Positions 9,134 to 17,597 are shown, counted from the first letter of the stretch. The stretch: DNA of 64,000 nt from Solibacillus silvestris (GCA_001586195.1 CP014609.1:1090001-1154000); one strand, 5' to 3'. The notes: a model not told the origin generated them from the sequence alone. Numbers and translations: made by a program.

Positions 9134-10273
9134 ATGACAAAATTTAATTTAGTTGCAACAGCTGCGATGGGCCTAGAGGCAATTGTAGCAGAAGAAGTAC
9201 GTGAATTAGGATATGAAACACGTGTTGATAACGGGAAAGTATACTTTGAAGGGGATGAGATGGCGATTGCACGCACGAATCTATGGCTACGAGTAGCAGA
9301 CCGTGTGAAAATCGTCGTTGCCCAATTCCCTGCTAAAACTTTTGACCAGTTATTTGAAGGCGTAAAAGCGGTTCAATGGGAAAAATACTTACCGGTGGAT
9401 GCAAATTTCCCGGTATCAGGAAAATCGGTAAAATCGACATTGTTCAGTGTACCGGATTGTCAGGCAATCACGAAAAAAGCAATTGTTGAACGAATGAAAC
9501 TTGCATATAAACGTTTAGGATTTTTAGATGAGTCCGGCCCGACATTTAAAATCGAAATTTCGATTTTAAAAGATATGGCAACATTAACGATCGATACATC
9601 CGGGGTCGGGTTGCATAAGCGCGGATACCGCACGACTCAAGGTGAAGCACCATTAAAAGAAACACTTGCAGCAGCTTTAGTAAAAATTTCAAAATGGTCA
9701 CCAAGCCGTCCGTTCGTAGATCCTTTCTGTGGTTCAGGAACGATTGCATTGGAAGCGGCTATGATTGGCCAAAATATTGCACCGGGTTATAATCGTGAAT
9801 TTATTTCGGAATCATGGCCATGGATGAAGCAGGATATTTGGGATAAAGCGCGTGATGAAGCGGATTCTTTAGCGAATTATGATCAGGAATTAACGATAAT
9901 CGGTACAGATATCGATCATAAAATGGTTGCCATTGCGCAAGAAAATGCACTTGAAGCAGGCTTTGGCGATTTATTGACATTCAAGCAAATGCAGGCGACA
10001 GATTTCACAACGAAGCTGACAGACGGGGTTATTGTTACAAACCCACCATATGGTGAGCGTATCGGTGAAGTGGAAGAAATCGAAAAAATGCTGCGCCAGT
10101 TTGGACAAGTTATGCAAAATTACCCTACATGGTCAGTGTATATGCTGTCATCAATGGAAGACTTCGAAGTACATTACGGTAAAAAAGCGACGAAAAAGCG
10201 TAAATTATTCAACGGATTCATCCGCACAGATTTATACCAGTATTGGGGTCAAAAATCTAAGCGCGAAAATTAA
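9134..10273 (+). CDS. THUMP-domain class I rRNA methyltransferase (RlmL/YpsC-like)
   Basis: S-adenosylmethionine-dependent RNA methyltransferase, likely acting on guanine N2 in 23S rRNA. The 379-residue protein has an N-terminal THUMP RNA-binding region (to about 160), then a Rossmann methyltransferase domain with DPFCGSGTIALEAA as motif I, the acidic GTDIDHK segment and the catalytic NPPYGER motif. This is the short single-domain form of E. coli RlmL, typical of Bacillus YpsC. ATG at 9134 begins FNLVATAAMGLE, the normal family start. Co-transcribed with the upstream c-di-GMP gene. Confidence 0.88.
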   Translation: MTKFNLVATAAMGLEAIVAEEVRELGYETRVDNGKVYFEGDEMAIARTNLWLRVADRVKIVVAQFPAKTFDQLFEGVKAVQWEKYLPVDANFPVSGKSVKSTLFSVPDCQAITKKAIVERMKLAYKRLGFLDESGPTFKIEISILKDMATLTIDTSGVGLHKRGYRTTQGEAPLKETLAAALVKISKWSPSRPFVDPFCGSGTIALEAAMIGQNIAPGYNREFISESWPWMKQDIWDKARDEADSLANYDQELTIIGTDIDHKMVAIAQENALEAGFGDLLTFKQMQATDFTTKLTDGVIVTNPPYGERIGEVEEIEKMLRQFGQVMQNYPTWSVYMLSSMEDFEVHYGKKATKKRKLFNGFIRTDLYQYWGQKSKREN

Positions 10274-10279
10274 TAACGA

Positions 10280-10320
10280 AGAGCGTGTCCGAAAAGACAT
10301 TTCGGAGAACGCTCTTTTTG
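10280..10320 (+). terminator. Terminator after the rRNA methyltransferase
   Basis: AGAGCGT pairs with ACGCTCT and inner GTCCGAA with TTCGGA-type sequence, followed by TTTTTG. Confidence 0.75.
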
Positions 10321-10457
10321 TTGCATATTATTAGTCTTTTTTATGTAAATCGTTGTATAATGATGAGTACAGAATTTTTAATATAAATTGTAAAATGTTA
10401 GTATTTGCGGGAGAAATTGTAGATTTCTTCCGCCTCATATTGAGGGGGAACATCCAT

Positions 10458-12359
10458 TTGAGAAAATCTTTACCTTTTGAACTTTCAAGAGAAAAAACTT
10501 TCTTTGATTCGTTAGGTGATTGGCTCGGTGACGTATTATATGATGAGCTACCAGAACGAGGATTTGAATGCCGTGACGAACAAATATTCATGGCCTACCA
10601 AATAGAGCAAGCTTTAAAAGAAAAGAATGTATTATTTGCGGAAGCGGGTGTAGGAACAGGAAAAACAATTGCCTACTTATTACCGGCCGTATCATATGCG
10701 CGTTATACAGGAAAACCGGCATTAATTGCCTGTGCTGATGAAACTTTAATCGACCAGCTCGTAAAAGAGGGCGGCGATATTCATAAACTTCGTGATGTAT
10801 TAGGACTTGATATCGATGTCCGTCTTGCAAAATCACGTGACCAATATTTATGTTTAAAGCGTTTTGAAGAAGCGGAAAAAACGGAAACGGAAGATTGGAT
10901 TGATGATATTGCGTTTTCAATTCCGGATGGTGTGTATGCACAAGGCAGTATGATTGCGGTGCAGCCATACGGGGAGCGCTCGGATTATCCGTTAGTGACA
11001 GATGAAGACTGGGAGAAAGTAAACTACAATTCAATTATGCAATGTGCGGTTTGTGATTTACGTAATCGATGCGGTCAAACATTGCATCGTGCCCATTACC
11101 GTAAATCGACGGACCTTATTATTTGCTCGCAGGATTTCTTAATGGAACATTTGGCGACTAAGGAATCACGTGAGCGTGAAGGACAATTACCGTTATTACC
11201 GGAAGTTTCAATGATGGTGCTTGATGAAGGACATTTACTTGAATATGCAGCTCAAAAGGCATTAACGTATAAAGTTCAGGCTTATACGATTGTCGAGTTA
11301 TTGGAACGATTAATGGTAGATGGTGTCCGTGAGCGTACTTTATATGCGATGGAACATTTACAAGATCACCATGAACTGTTTTTTGACCAGTTGCGTGAAG
11401 ATGTCATTAAGTCAGAAGAAGAACGTAAACGAATTGTGAAATCAGAGCGATTGATCCAGTTGGGCGAACAGGTTATTGCAAATGTCGACCAATTGCTGGA
11501 AGAATTCGTTTTTGAATCGGAACTCTATATGATTCCTGAATATGAGCTGAATATGGCAGAAGAATTTTTAGAGCATTATGTTGCGGCAATTCGTATATTT
11601 GTTGCACAAGGTGATGCTGTTGATTGGCTGGAGGACACGGATGGCGAAGAGACGCTCGTCATTATGCCGCGCCTAATTACCGATGTCCTTTCCGAAACAT
11701 TATTCTCGAAAAAAATGCCAATCGTGTTCTCATCGGCTACACTTTCGGTGAATAAGGATTTCAGCTATATCGCATCAAGCTTAGGCATCGAACAATACCA
11801 AAGCTTCAGTGTCCCATCACCGTTTGATTACGAAGAAGTAATGAAGATTTATTTACATGAACTTTCTCAATCTGAAAAAACTGCAAAAGTAGAGCAGCTT
11901 TTAGAAGATGATAAACAAACGTTAATTTTATTTAAATCAAAACAGGCAATGAATCACTTTAAATCAAATGTAGGTTTAATGGAGCGATTGAATATCGCAT
12001 TTGAAGGCGACCGTGAGCTTTCCGCAATCGTCCGTGAGTTCCAAAACGGTGAAGTGAAAACATTATGTTCCTATCATTTATGGGAAGGCTTGGATTTACC
12101 GGAAGAAGCGTTAACGCGTGTTATTATTTTCGACTTGCCATTCCCGCCGCATGATCCATTGTTTGATGCAAAACGTTCATTTGCACAAAATCCTTTTGAA
12201 GAAGTGGAGTTACCATTCATGCAGCTTCGACTTCAACAAGGAATGGGCCGTTTAATTCGTACATCGAATGACCATGGTGACATTCATATTTTATTAAATA
12301 ATGAAGAAGTAAAAGTGAAACCAAACTTTGTAGACATTTTGGCAGTAGAGCCACAATAG
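10458..12359 (+). CDS. DinG/YoaA-type iron-sulphur DNA helicase
   Basis: XPD-family superfamily 2 helicase of 633 residues, without the N-terminal exonuclease domain found in long Firmicute DinG. Walker A is AGVGTGKT at 63-70 and the Walker B box DEGH at 256-259. Four cysteines, Cys132, Cys196, Cys199 and Cys205, are placed as ligands for the helicase 4Fe-4S cluster. Motif VI is QQGMGRLIR near the end. TTG at 10458 is selected because AGGGGGAA lies 7-8 nt upstream; the frame is open back to 10353 but that part has no site. Probable role: unwinding damaged or structured DNA. It sits where B. subtilis has the DinG-like ypvA. Confidence 0.87.
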   Translation: MRKSLPFELSREKTFFDSLGDWLGDVLYDELPERGFECRDEQIFMAYQIEQALKEKNVLFAEAGVGTGKTIAYLLPAVSYARYTGKPALIACADETLIDQLVKEGGDIHKLRDVLGLDIDVRLAKSRDQYLCLKRFEEAEKTETEDWIDDIAFSIPDGVYAQGSMIAVQPYGERSDYPLVTDEDWEKVNYNSIMQCAVCDLRNRCGQTLHRAHYRKSTDLIICSQDFLMEHLATKESREREGQLPLLPEVSMMVLDEGHLLEYAAQKALTYKVQAYTIVELLERLMVDGVRERTLYAMEHLQDHHELFFDQLREDVIKSEEERKRIVKSERLIQLGEQVIANVDQLLEEFVFESELYMIPEYELNMAEEFLEHYVAAIRIFVAQGDAVDWLEDTDGEETLVIMPRLITDVLSETLFSKKMPIVFSSATLSVNKDFSYIASSLGIEQYQSFSVPSPFDYEEVMKIYLHELSQSEKTAKVEQLLEDDKQTLILFKSKQAMNHFKSNVGLMERLNIAFEGDRELSAIVREFQNGEVKTLCSYHLWEGLDLPEEALTRVIIFDLPFPPHDPLFDAKRSFAQNPFEEVELPFMQLRLQQGMGRLIRTSNDHGDIHILLNNEEVKVKPNFVDILAVEPQ

Positions 12360-12367
12360 TATTACTT

Positions 12368-12397
12368 AACCCGTTCGTTTATTCGAACGGGTTTTTT
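12368..12397 (+). terminator. Terminator after the DinG-like helicase
   Basis: Perfect 10-bp stem AACCCGTTCG (12368-12377) with CGAACGGGTT (12384-12393), then TTTTT. It lies just before repeat array A. Confidence 0.9.
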
Positions 12398-12425
12398 GTT
12401 TAGAAATTTTTTGGGAGGCAGGCTT

Positions 12426-12600
12426 TTCTAATAAACGTAAAGGTGTTCTGATATAATGGAAAGTCGTCTAATATAATGCTGATTTTCTAAAAAGTGGATC
12501 ATATTTTCTAAAATGGGTTCGACAAGTTCAAATAAACTAGTAAATTGTTCTGATAAAGTATAGAGATGTTCTAATATACGTAAATTTCTTCAAATAAAAA
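12426..12600. repeat. Phased TTCTAATA array A, 9 units
   Basis: Nine copies of a short motif (consensus TTCTAATA[AT]A, with variants TTCTGATA, GTCTAATA, TTCAAATA) begin at 12426, 12446, 12466, 12485, 12506, 12527, 12548, 12569 and 12589. Unit lengths are 20, 20, 19, 21, 21, 21, 21 and 20 nt; the 9-11 nt between motifs are not conserved. It fills the gap between the terminator of the helicase gene and the convergent cheX gene. Variable unit length rules out a conserved reading frame. Function unknown. Confidence 0.85.
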
Positions 12601-12637
12601 ACCTTTCATTGAAATAGTCAACAAAAGGTAATATTAA

Positions 12638-13102
12638 TTACTCGTCTTCTTCAGTATCGATTGTATAGAGAATAACAAAATCTCCAATACCTTCTATTGT
12701 TGCGGGTATTTTAAATGCTTGCTTAAAGCCATATAATTTCGTATGTCCAACCATCACGGTAGGTGGCGTAATATCAAGCTCCAAATCATGTTGGACCGTG
12801 TATGTACATAAATTACCGGCAATCATATTACCAAGTTCCCCTGTAAAAGATTCCAGCATAGCACCTTCCAAAGGCATTCCGAACATTGCAGAGCCGAGTG
12901 AACTAAATTTTTCCGGTGTACCATCAATGATAATGCGCCCTTTAATATCACCAACTAATCCTATTAGCACACCCATCTCAAGTTGTTCATACGGTTCATT
13001 TATGATGGAAGGAGATTTTACATCTATAATCATAGGTAATATAGTTTTTAGTGAATTTATTGTCCCGTTTAAAATGGTTTGAATATGCGTCGAATTACTC
13101 AA
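12638..13102 (-). CDS. cheX: CheX-like chemotaxis phosphatase
   Basis: A 154-residue member of the CheC/CheX/FliY phosphatase family, which dephosphorylates CheY-P or related response regulators. The single signature helix ESFTGELGNMIAGN places the catalytic pair at Glu89 and Asn92. Having one such motif and a C-terminal strand-rich region makes it CheX-like rather than CheC. TTG at 13102 is the start, with GGAAGGAG 8 nt upstream. No other chemotaxis gene lies nearby, so its target is unknown; it may act on a non-motility response regulator. Monocistronic, convergent with the helicase gene. Confidence 0.75.
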   Translation of the reverse strand: MSNSTHIQTILNGTINSLKTILPMIIDVKSPSIINEPYEQLEMGVLIGLVGDIKGRIIIDGTPEKFSSLGSAMFGMPLEGAMLESFTGELGNMIAGNLCTYTVQHDLELDITPPTVMVGHTKLYGFKQAFKIPATIEGIGDFVILYTIDTEEDE

Positions 13103-13186
13103 TATTTATTTCTCCTTCCTAGACTTTTAATTCATATTAACATGTGGCTTCGGTATATGTATAGAACAAATTTAAAAGAGACTGTA

Positions 13187-13215
13187 TTGACAGACAATTT
13201 CAGAGCATATATAAT
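13187..13215 (+). promoter_or_regulatory. Consensus sigma-A promoter of the 26-aa gene
   Basis: TTGACA (13187-13192), a 17-nt spacer and TATAAT (13210-13215): a perfect match to the consensus, predicting very strong transcription starting near 13221-13223 inside the Fur box. Confidence 0.85.
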
Positions 13216-13220
13216 GAAAA

Positions 13221-13235
13221 TGATAATTATTATCA
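13221..13235. promoter_or_regulatory. Perfect Fur box
   Basis: TGATAATTATTATCA is an exact match to the Bacillus 7-1-7 Fur consensus TGATAATnATTATCA. It covers the predicted transcription start, where bound Fur-Fe(II) would block RNA polymerase, so the downstream gene should be derepressed under iron starvation. Confidence 0.85.
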
Positions 13236-13256
13236 GTGAATAGGGCGGTGTTTAAA

Positions 13257-13337
13257 ATGTTGTATACTTTTATTGGGGCAACAGTAATCGTTTATGTAGC
13301 AATTGGAAACTATGTATTAAAAAATGTAGCGAATTAG
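13257..13337 (+). CDS. 26-aa Fur-regulated single-span membrane microprotein
   Basis: ATG at 13257 opens a 26-codon frame ending TAG at 13337. The product starts MLYTFIGATVIVYVAIGNY and ends with a short tail containing one Lys; residues 2-21 can form one membrane helix. AGGGCGGTG gives a ribosome site about 7 nt upstream. The gene has a consensus promoter, a perfect Fur box over the start of transcription, and a hairpin terminator 24 nt after the stop, so the whole unit spans only about 200 nt. I do not recognise the sequence. It is too short for routine gene callers. Its role is an inference: part of the iron-starvation response, perhaps as a small subunit or regulator of a membrane transporter or oxidase. 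Confidence 0.7.
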   Translation: MLYTFIGATVIVYVAIGNYVLKNVAN

Positions 13338-13360
13338 AAAGTAAATATTAAAAATTATTC

Positions 13361-13391
13361 ATCGCATTGTCACATAGACAATGCGATTTTT
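13361..13391 (+). terminator. Terminator of the 26-aa gene
   Basis: Perfect 11-bp stem ATCGCATTGTC (13361-13371) with GACAATGCGAT (13377-13387), followed by TTTT. It may also serve the convergent Nudix gene. Confidence 0.85.
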
Positions 13392-13414
13392 ATGTGGAAG
13401 CTAAAACATTTAGG

Positions 13415-13867
13415 TCAATTAATAGTTTCCAAATATTTTTGGATTACTATTTGATCGGGAGGGCTGATTTTTTCAGGCAGAGCACTGAAGGGGAAAAATT
13501 TTAAATCTATTGCTTCATCTGAATCAAAACGTAATGTACCGGAATAATCATCACAAATATATGTTGTTGCAACTATATATACTTCATCTCCATGTGGATA
13601 TTGATAGTATAATTCTTTGCCGGAGAATATACCAAACTGTTGTAGACTATGTGCTGTAAGTCCAGTTTCCTCGTACATTTCTCGTATAGCGACTTCTTCC
13701 AATGTTTCACCTAATTCCATTGATCCACCTGCAAGTCCCCAGCATCCATTATCCTTACGAAGCTGCATTAGTAATTGCCTTTGTTCATTTAAAATAATCA
13801 CGCAGGCACCCACCATAATAATAGGTGTAGTGCCAATTTTTTTGCGTAGATTCATTATATAGCTCAT
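13415..13867 (-). CDS. Nudix hydrolase
   Basis: A 150-residue hydrolase of nucleoside diphosphates linked to another group. The complete Nudix box (G-x5-E-x7-REU-x-EE-x-GU) occupies residues 48-70, with Gly48, Glu54, Arg62-Glu63, Glu66-Glu67 and Gly69 all present. ATG at 13867 has GGGAG 7 nt upstream. Substrate cannot be told from sequence; it could be a nucleotide-pool sanitiser or ADP-ribose-type hydrolase. It stands alone on the minus strand, 72 nt upstream of the S66 peptidase's 3' end. Confidence 0.88.
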   Translation of the reverse strand: MSYIMNLRKKIGTTPIIMVGACVIILNEQRQLLMQLRKDNGCWGLAGGSMELGETLEEVAIREMYEETGLTAHSLQQFGIFSGKELYYQYPHGDEVYIVATTYICDDYSGTLRFDSDEAIDLKFFPFSALPEKISPPDQIVIQKYLETIN

Positions 13868-13939
13868 TGAAATTCTCCCACTTCCATTGGTTATTTTTAC
13901 AATAAACGTTTCATAGACAAAATAGGTTGCGTTAATTTA

Positions 13940-14929
13940 CTAAAGCCAATGTTCAATACAGGTAATCGTTTGAGTGATTGTATCGAGACGTATTTTTTTG
14001 CCGATTGCTAAAGGAAACATCGGATGGGTATGGGCACAGTCGACATCGGCAAGTATAGGAATTATTTTTCCATCCAACTGTTCCAATAACAGATCAAGCG
14101 GCTGTTTACCGGTTCCTTCATCATCAAAGAGCTCATGTTTCCCGAGGATTATACCTCCAACTTTGTCAAAGATCCCGTGCAGTTTCAACATGGCCAAATT
14201 CTTTTCTACAGTTGACGCACTCTTTAAAGAATCCTCAATCAATAAAATATCGCCGTTTTTAATAACAGGAAAATAAGGTGTCCCGATGAAGCCATACATT
14301 GTATTATTATTGCCGCCAATTAGTCGTCCTTCGACAACACCTTCATGAAAGCTAATCCATTTATTTGAATAGAGTGTTTTTGGCTTCTCATAAGTTAGCC
14401 AGTTTATCATTTCATCTGACCAGACAGGTGACATTGGAATCGTATACGGAACGCTTGGTTGAGAAAAATAGTGTTTGAAATAATTGTAAGTTTCATGGAC
14501 AAGCGGCTCAAATTCGCCAAATGACGGGATGAGTGCAGGGCCATAATATGTAGGTATATTTGTTTTTGCGAAAAGGGCCAATAGAATTGCAGTAGTATCA
14601 GAGTATCCAATCACAATTTTCGGATTATTTTTAAACGCTTCGTAATCGATATAGGGGAGCAGGCTATTTGAATTTGTCCCACCGATTGAGGACATGATCA
14701 TTTTAATCGAAGGATCTCTTAGTAGTTGATTGAATTCTTTAGCTCGTTCTTTTGGCGTACCTGACCGATAGCCATCTTGTTTACCTGTTAGATTTCCCTC
14801 TATAATATGAAATCCTTTTGCCTGTAGAAATTCTTTACCGCGATCGTAGCGTAATTTTGCGGTAGAGGTTGCCGGGACAGAAGATGAAAAAATACCGATT
14901 TTATCTCCTCGTTGCAATGGTTGAAACAT
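13940..14929 (-). CDS. S66 serine peptidase, MccF/LD-carboxypeptidase-like
   Basis: Serine peptidase of 329 residues in the MEROPS S66 family, which includes LD-carboxypeptidase (murein recycling) and MccF (immunity to microcin C-type peptidyl-nucleotides). The nucleophile is the Ser in VIGYSDTTAILLA, with the supporting Glu in the IGGNN...LLIED region and the His near the C-terminus in CAHTHPMFPLAIG. SSIGGTNSNSLLPYIDY is also typical. ATG at 14929 follows AGGTGAT. No neighbouring microcin genes, so specificity is open. Divergent from glutaminase. Confidence 0.85.
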   Translation of the reverse strand: MFQPLQRGDKIGIFSSSVPATSTAKLRYDRGKEFLQAKGFHIIEGNLTGKQDGYRSGTPKERAKEFNQLLRDPSIKMIMSSIGGTNSNSLLPYIDYEAFKNNPKIVIGYSDTTAILLALFAKTNIPTYYGPALIPSFGEFEPLVHETYNYFKHYFSQPSVPYTIPMSPVWSDEMINWLTYEKPKTLYSNKWISFHEGVVEGRLIGGNNNTMYGFIGTPYFPVIKNGDILLIEDSLKSASTVEKNLAMLKLHGIFDKVGGIILGKHELFDDEGTGKQPLDLLLEQLDGKIIPILADVDCAHTHPMFPLAIGKKIRLDTITQTITCIEHWL

Positions 14930-15037
14930 ACAATCACCTATCTTTGCTAATTTATAGTTTTCGGTATATGTTAAAATTATACAATATATTCGAATGGAAA
15001 AAAGGAAATAATAAATATAGCGTATATGATAGAAAAT

Positions 15038-15074
15038 GGGGAGGTGAGCAGCTAGTTACAGCAACTAGTGTCCA
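15038..15074 (+). promoter_or_regulatory. Distant Shine-Dalgarno with intervening hairpin before glsA
   Basis: GGGGAGGTGA (15038-15046) is an excellent ribosome site but lies about 28 nt before ATG 15075, too far for normal use. Between them CTAGTT (15052-15057) and AACTAG (15063-15068) form a 6-bp hairpin with a 5-nt loop. Folding this hairpin would leave a spacing of about 9 nt. An in-frame TAG at 15066 excludes any earlier start for glsA. Confidence 0.5.
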
Positions 15075-15995
15075 ATGAATAAATTACAAATGATTTATGA
15101 ACAGGCAAAGCAAAGGACAGCCAATGGTCAGGTCGCATCTTATATACCGGCGCTTGCAGCAGCAAATGGTGATTTATTTGCTGTAAGTTTACTAAGTGCA
15201 GAACATGAAATCGAATTAGGGGATTGTACAGAAACTTTTACGCTTCAAAGTGTCGTGAAAGTAATCAGTTTTATGGTTGCTGCCAATTATCACGGGATAG
15301 AGGAAATCATGCACTATGTTGATGTGGAGCCGACAGGAGATTCATTTAATTCGATCGTCCGCCTGGAGAGCCATAATAATAAGCCGTTCAATCCGATGAT
15401 TAATGCAGGAGCAATAACAATTGCCTCGTTACTTCCAGGTGAGACAATGTTCGAAAAAGTGAAATCTGTGACGACTTTTTTAGAACAAATTATCGGAAAG
15501 AAAGTGCATATTAATAATGAAGTGTATTTTTCGGAATACCAGTCCGCTGATTATAACCGCGCAATCGCCTATATATTACAGGCGAACGGTTTTTTGAAAT
15601 CCGATGTGGAAGAAGCGCTTCAAGTGTATTTACAGCTTTGCTCGATTTCAGTAGATGTATCGGATTTAGCGAAATTAGCATTTTATTTTGCGACGAATGG
15701 AAAAGAAAGTGAAGCTATTTGCAATAAGGGAGTCATTAATATTGCGAAAGCATTAATGATTACATGCGGAATGTACAATGCGTCCGGAAAATTTGCGGCA
15801 TTCATTGGATTACCAGCCAAAAGCGGAGTATCCGGTGCAATTATTGCCGTTGTGCGTAATGGAGAAATTGAACAGCTGCAAGGGCCAATTGGAATCGGCA
15901 TCTATGGACCCGCAATTGATCAAGTCGGCAATAGTGTGGCGGGCATCGAGTTTCTGATGCATCTGTCAAAGGAATATGATTTGTTTTGTTTATAG
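15075..15995 (+). CDS. glsA: Glutaminase
   Basis: Serine-dependent beta-lactamase-like hydrolase converting glutamine to glutamate and ammonia. The 306-residue length and motifs fit the family: YIPALAAANGDLFAVSL at the N-terminus, the catalytic Ser59-x-x-Lys62 in TLQSVVKV, NKPFNPMINAGAI, and the C-terminal SGVSGAIIAVV segment. ATG 15075 is the first possible start because a stop codon lies 9 nt upstream in frame; the ribosome site is set back behind a hairpin (see separate entry). Glutamate supply links it functionally to gdhA further along. Confidence 0.92.
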   Translation: MNKLQMIYEQAKQRTANGQVASYIPALAAANGDLFAVSLLSAEHEIELGDCTETFTLQSVVKVISFMVAANYHGIEEIMHYVDVEPTGDSFNSIVRLESHNNKPFNPMINAGAITIASLLPGETMFEKVKSVTTFLEQIIGKKVHINNEVYFSEYQSADYNRAIAYILQANGFLKSDVEEALQVYLQLCSISVDVSDLAKLAFYFATNGKESEAICNKGVINIAKALMITCGMYNASGKFAAFIGLPAKSGVSGAIIAVVRNGEIEQLQGPIGIGIYGPAIDQVGNSVAGIEFLMHLSKEYDLFCL

Positions 15996-16000
15996 TACAA

Positions 16001-16041
16001 AAAGGAACATTCCATCATAATAGATGAAGGAATGTTCCTTT
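16001..16041. terminator. Bidirectional terminator between glsA and the Lsa-type gene
   Basis: Perfect 13-bp stem AAAGGAACATTCC (16001-16013) with GGAATGTTCCTTT (16029-16041), flanked by A-rich and T-rich tracts; serves both convergent genes. Confidence 0.88.
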
Positions 16042-16047
16042 CTTAAT

Positions 16048-17508
16048 TTAATGATAAGGGATGAGCTCAATAACTTTCGTTGCTGTATTTTTTACGAATG
16101 TTGCATCATGCTCCACGAATAATAAAGTCGGTTTAAAGTGAGCGATCATTTTCTCGATTTGTTGCTGGTTAAAGACGTCCAAATAGTTGAGCGGTTCGTC
16201 CCAAATATAAAATTCAGCTTCGAGTCCGAGCGACCTTGAAAATTCGACTTTCTTTTGCTGACCCATGCTCATCTTTTCAATAGGCACCTGAAAAACATCA
16301 CGGTTAAATCCGAAAATACGTAAATTGTTCAAAAATAAGGTGTAGTCGATTTCATGATCCGAAGCAAAATCCTTTAATATCCCCCGGTTATCCTCATAAT
16401 TTTGGCGAATTATACTTGTGCTCAACCCTTGCGGCATCAGTATTTCACCATTAGCGGTACCGGAAAATGTTCCTTGTAAAAATTGAACAAGTGATGTTTT
16501 CCCGCTGCCGTTCGGTCCGACAATAGCAACTTGCTCTCCTTGGAATAGTTCAAAGGAAATAGGATGGAACAGCGGTTGGTCACTGTAACTTAACGTAAAG
16601 TTTTTCATTCGAAGCACAGGATTCCGATGCTTATATTGACAGTTAATCGTCAAATCGCTTACCGTCTCGATATTTTTTAACAGTTTCGTTTTATCTTCAA
16701 TTTTCTCCTGTGTCCGTTTTTCAATCGCCTTTGCCCGTTTATTCATGCGCTTTGCAATGGCATTCCCAAATGGATCATTGCCAGAAGGTTTTTCGCGTTG
16801 CGCGGCCCAGTTCGATTTTTCCCGCGCAGTTTTTTGCAGGCGATTTATTTCAGCATTTAATGAGCGATTTTGCTCGAGTTCAAACTCATCCTGCAGCTTT
16901 TTTTCCTGTTCATAGATGGAGAAATTCCCTTTGTATAGGCTCAGCCGGTTTTTTTCAATCGCTAAAATATGCGTCACTACTTCATTAATAAAATGCCGGT
17001 CATGACTGACGACAATAAAGCCTTTTTTCTTTTTCAAATAGTTTGCCACAATGGACCGGCCTTTCGTATCCAGGTGATTCGTCGGTTCATCGAGCAGCAA
17101 AAAACGGTTTTCTCCACAAAAGACGGCCGCAAGCATTACTTTCGTTTGTTCACCGCCTGATAATTGCTCAAAGGGCGCCCATAGCAACGATTGATCAAGC
17201 GACAAAAGCCGACATTCCCGCTCTAGCTTCCATAGCTCTACAGGCATTACTTCATCAATTGCGTAATACGTACTAACTTTTGAATTACGAATGGCAAGGG
17301 GAAAATATTGAAATTCTTCGTCGCTCGTAACCGTTCCGCTGTAAGGTAATTTGTTTTGCAGTAACCGCAATAAAGTTGTTTTTCCACGACCATTGCGTCC
17401 TATTAGTCCGAGTTTCCAGGAATTATCGATCGTTATATTAATGTTGTTAAATAATGGTTCATCCAGCAAGTCATAGCTGAACGATACGTTTTTCATTTCT
17501 ATCGGCAT
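16048..17508 (-). CDS. ABC-F ribosomal protection protein, Lsa family
   Basis: ATPase that binds the ribosomal E site and displaces peptidyl-transferase antibiotics; relatives such as Lsa(A) confer lincosamide, streptogramin A and pleuromutilin resistance. The 486-residue protein has two ABC domains: first Walker A GRNGRGKTT at 37-45 with signature LSGGEQ and LLLDEPTNHLD; second Walker A GPNGSGKTS with MSMGQQKK and the distinctive YIWDEPLNYLDVFNQQQ shared with Lsa(A). A long charged linker (about 190-310) is the antibiotic-resistance interdomain arm. The open frame extends to 17607, but that part covers a transcription terminator; ATG 17508 with GGGGG upstream is the start. No transporter subunit is nearby, as expected for ABC-F. 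Confidence 0.88.
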   Translation of the reverse strand: MPIEMKNVSFSYDLLDEPLFNNINITIDNSWKLGLIGRNGRGKTTLLRLLQNKLPYSGTVTSDEEFQYFPLAIRNSKVSTYYAIDEVMPVELWKLERECRLLSLDQSLLWAPFEQLSGGEQTKVMLAAVFCGENRFLLLDEPTNHLDTKGRSIVANYLKKKKGFIVVSHDRHFINEVVTHILAIEKNRLSLYKGNFSIYEQEKKLQDEFELEQNRSLNAEINRLQKTAREKSNWAAQREKPSGNDPFGNAIAKRMNKRAKAIEKRTQEKIEDKTKLLKNIETVSDLTINCQYKHRNPVLRMKNFTLSYSDQPLFHPISFELFQGEQVAIVGPNGSGKTSLVQFLQGTFSGTANGEILMPQGLSTSIIRQNYEDNRGILKDFASDHEIDYTLFLNNLRIFGFNRDVFQVPIEKMSMGQQKKVEFSRSLGLEAEFYIWDEPLNYLDVFNQQQIEKMIAHFKPTLLFVEHDATFVKNTATKVIELIPYH

Positions 17509-17565
17509 ATATGCATACCCCCAAATGTTGATTTGAAAGTATACGCATTCACAAAGATATCGATA

Positions 17566-17597
17566 TAAAAAAATCCTTCTGAAAAAGTCAGAAGGAT
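17566..17597 (-). terminator. Leader terminator (attenuator) of the Lsa-type gene
   Basis: On the minus strand ATCCTTCTGA and TCAGAAGGAT form a perfect 10-bp stem followed by seven T, 58 nt before the gene start. It is a full intrinsic terminator inside the 5' leader. Confidence 0.85.

Noticed and set aside
12426-12600. CRISPR array reading of the periodic repeats
   Set aside because: Repeated part is only 8-10 nt with 9-12 nt fillers and variable step; CRISPR repeats are over 20 nt and near-identical. No cas genes are present.
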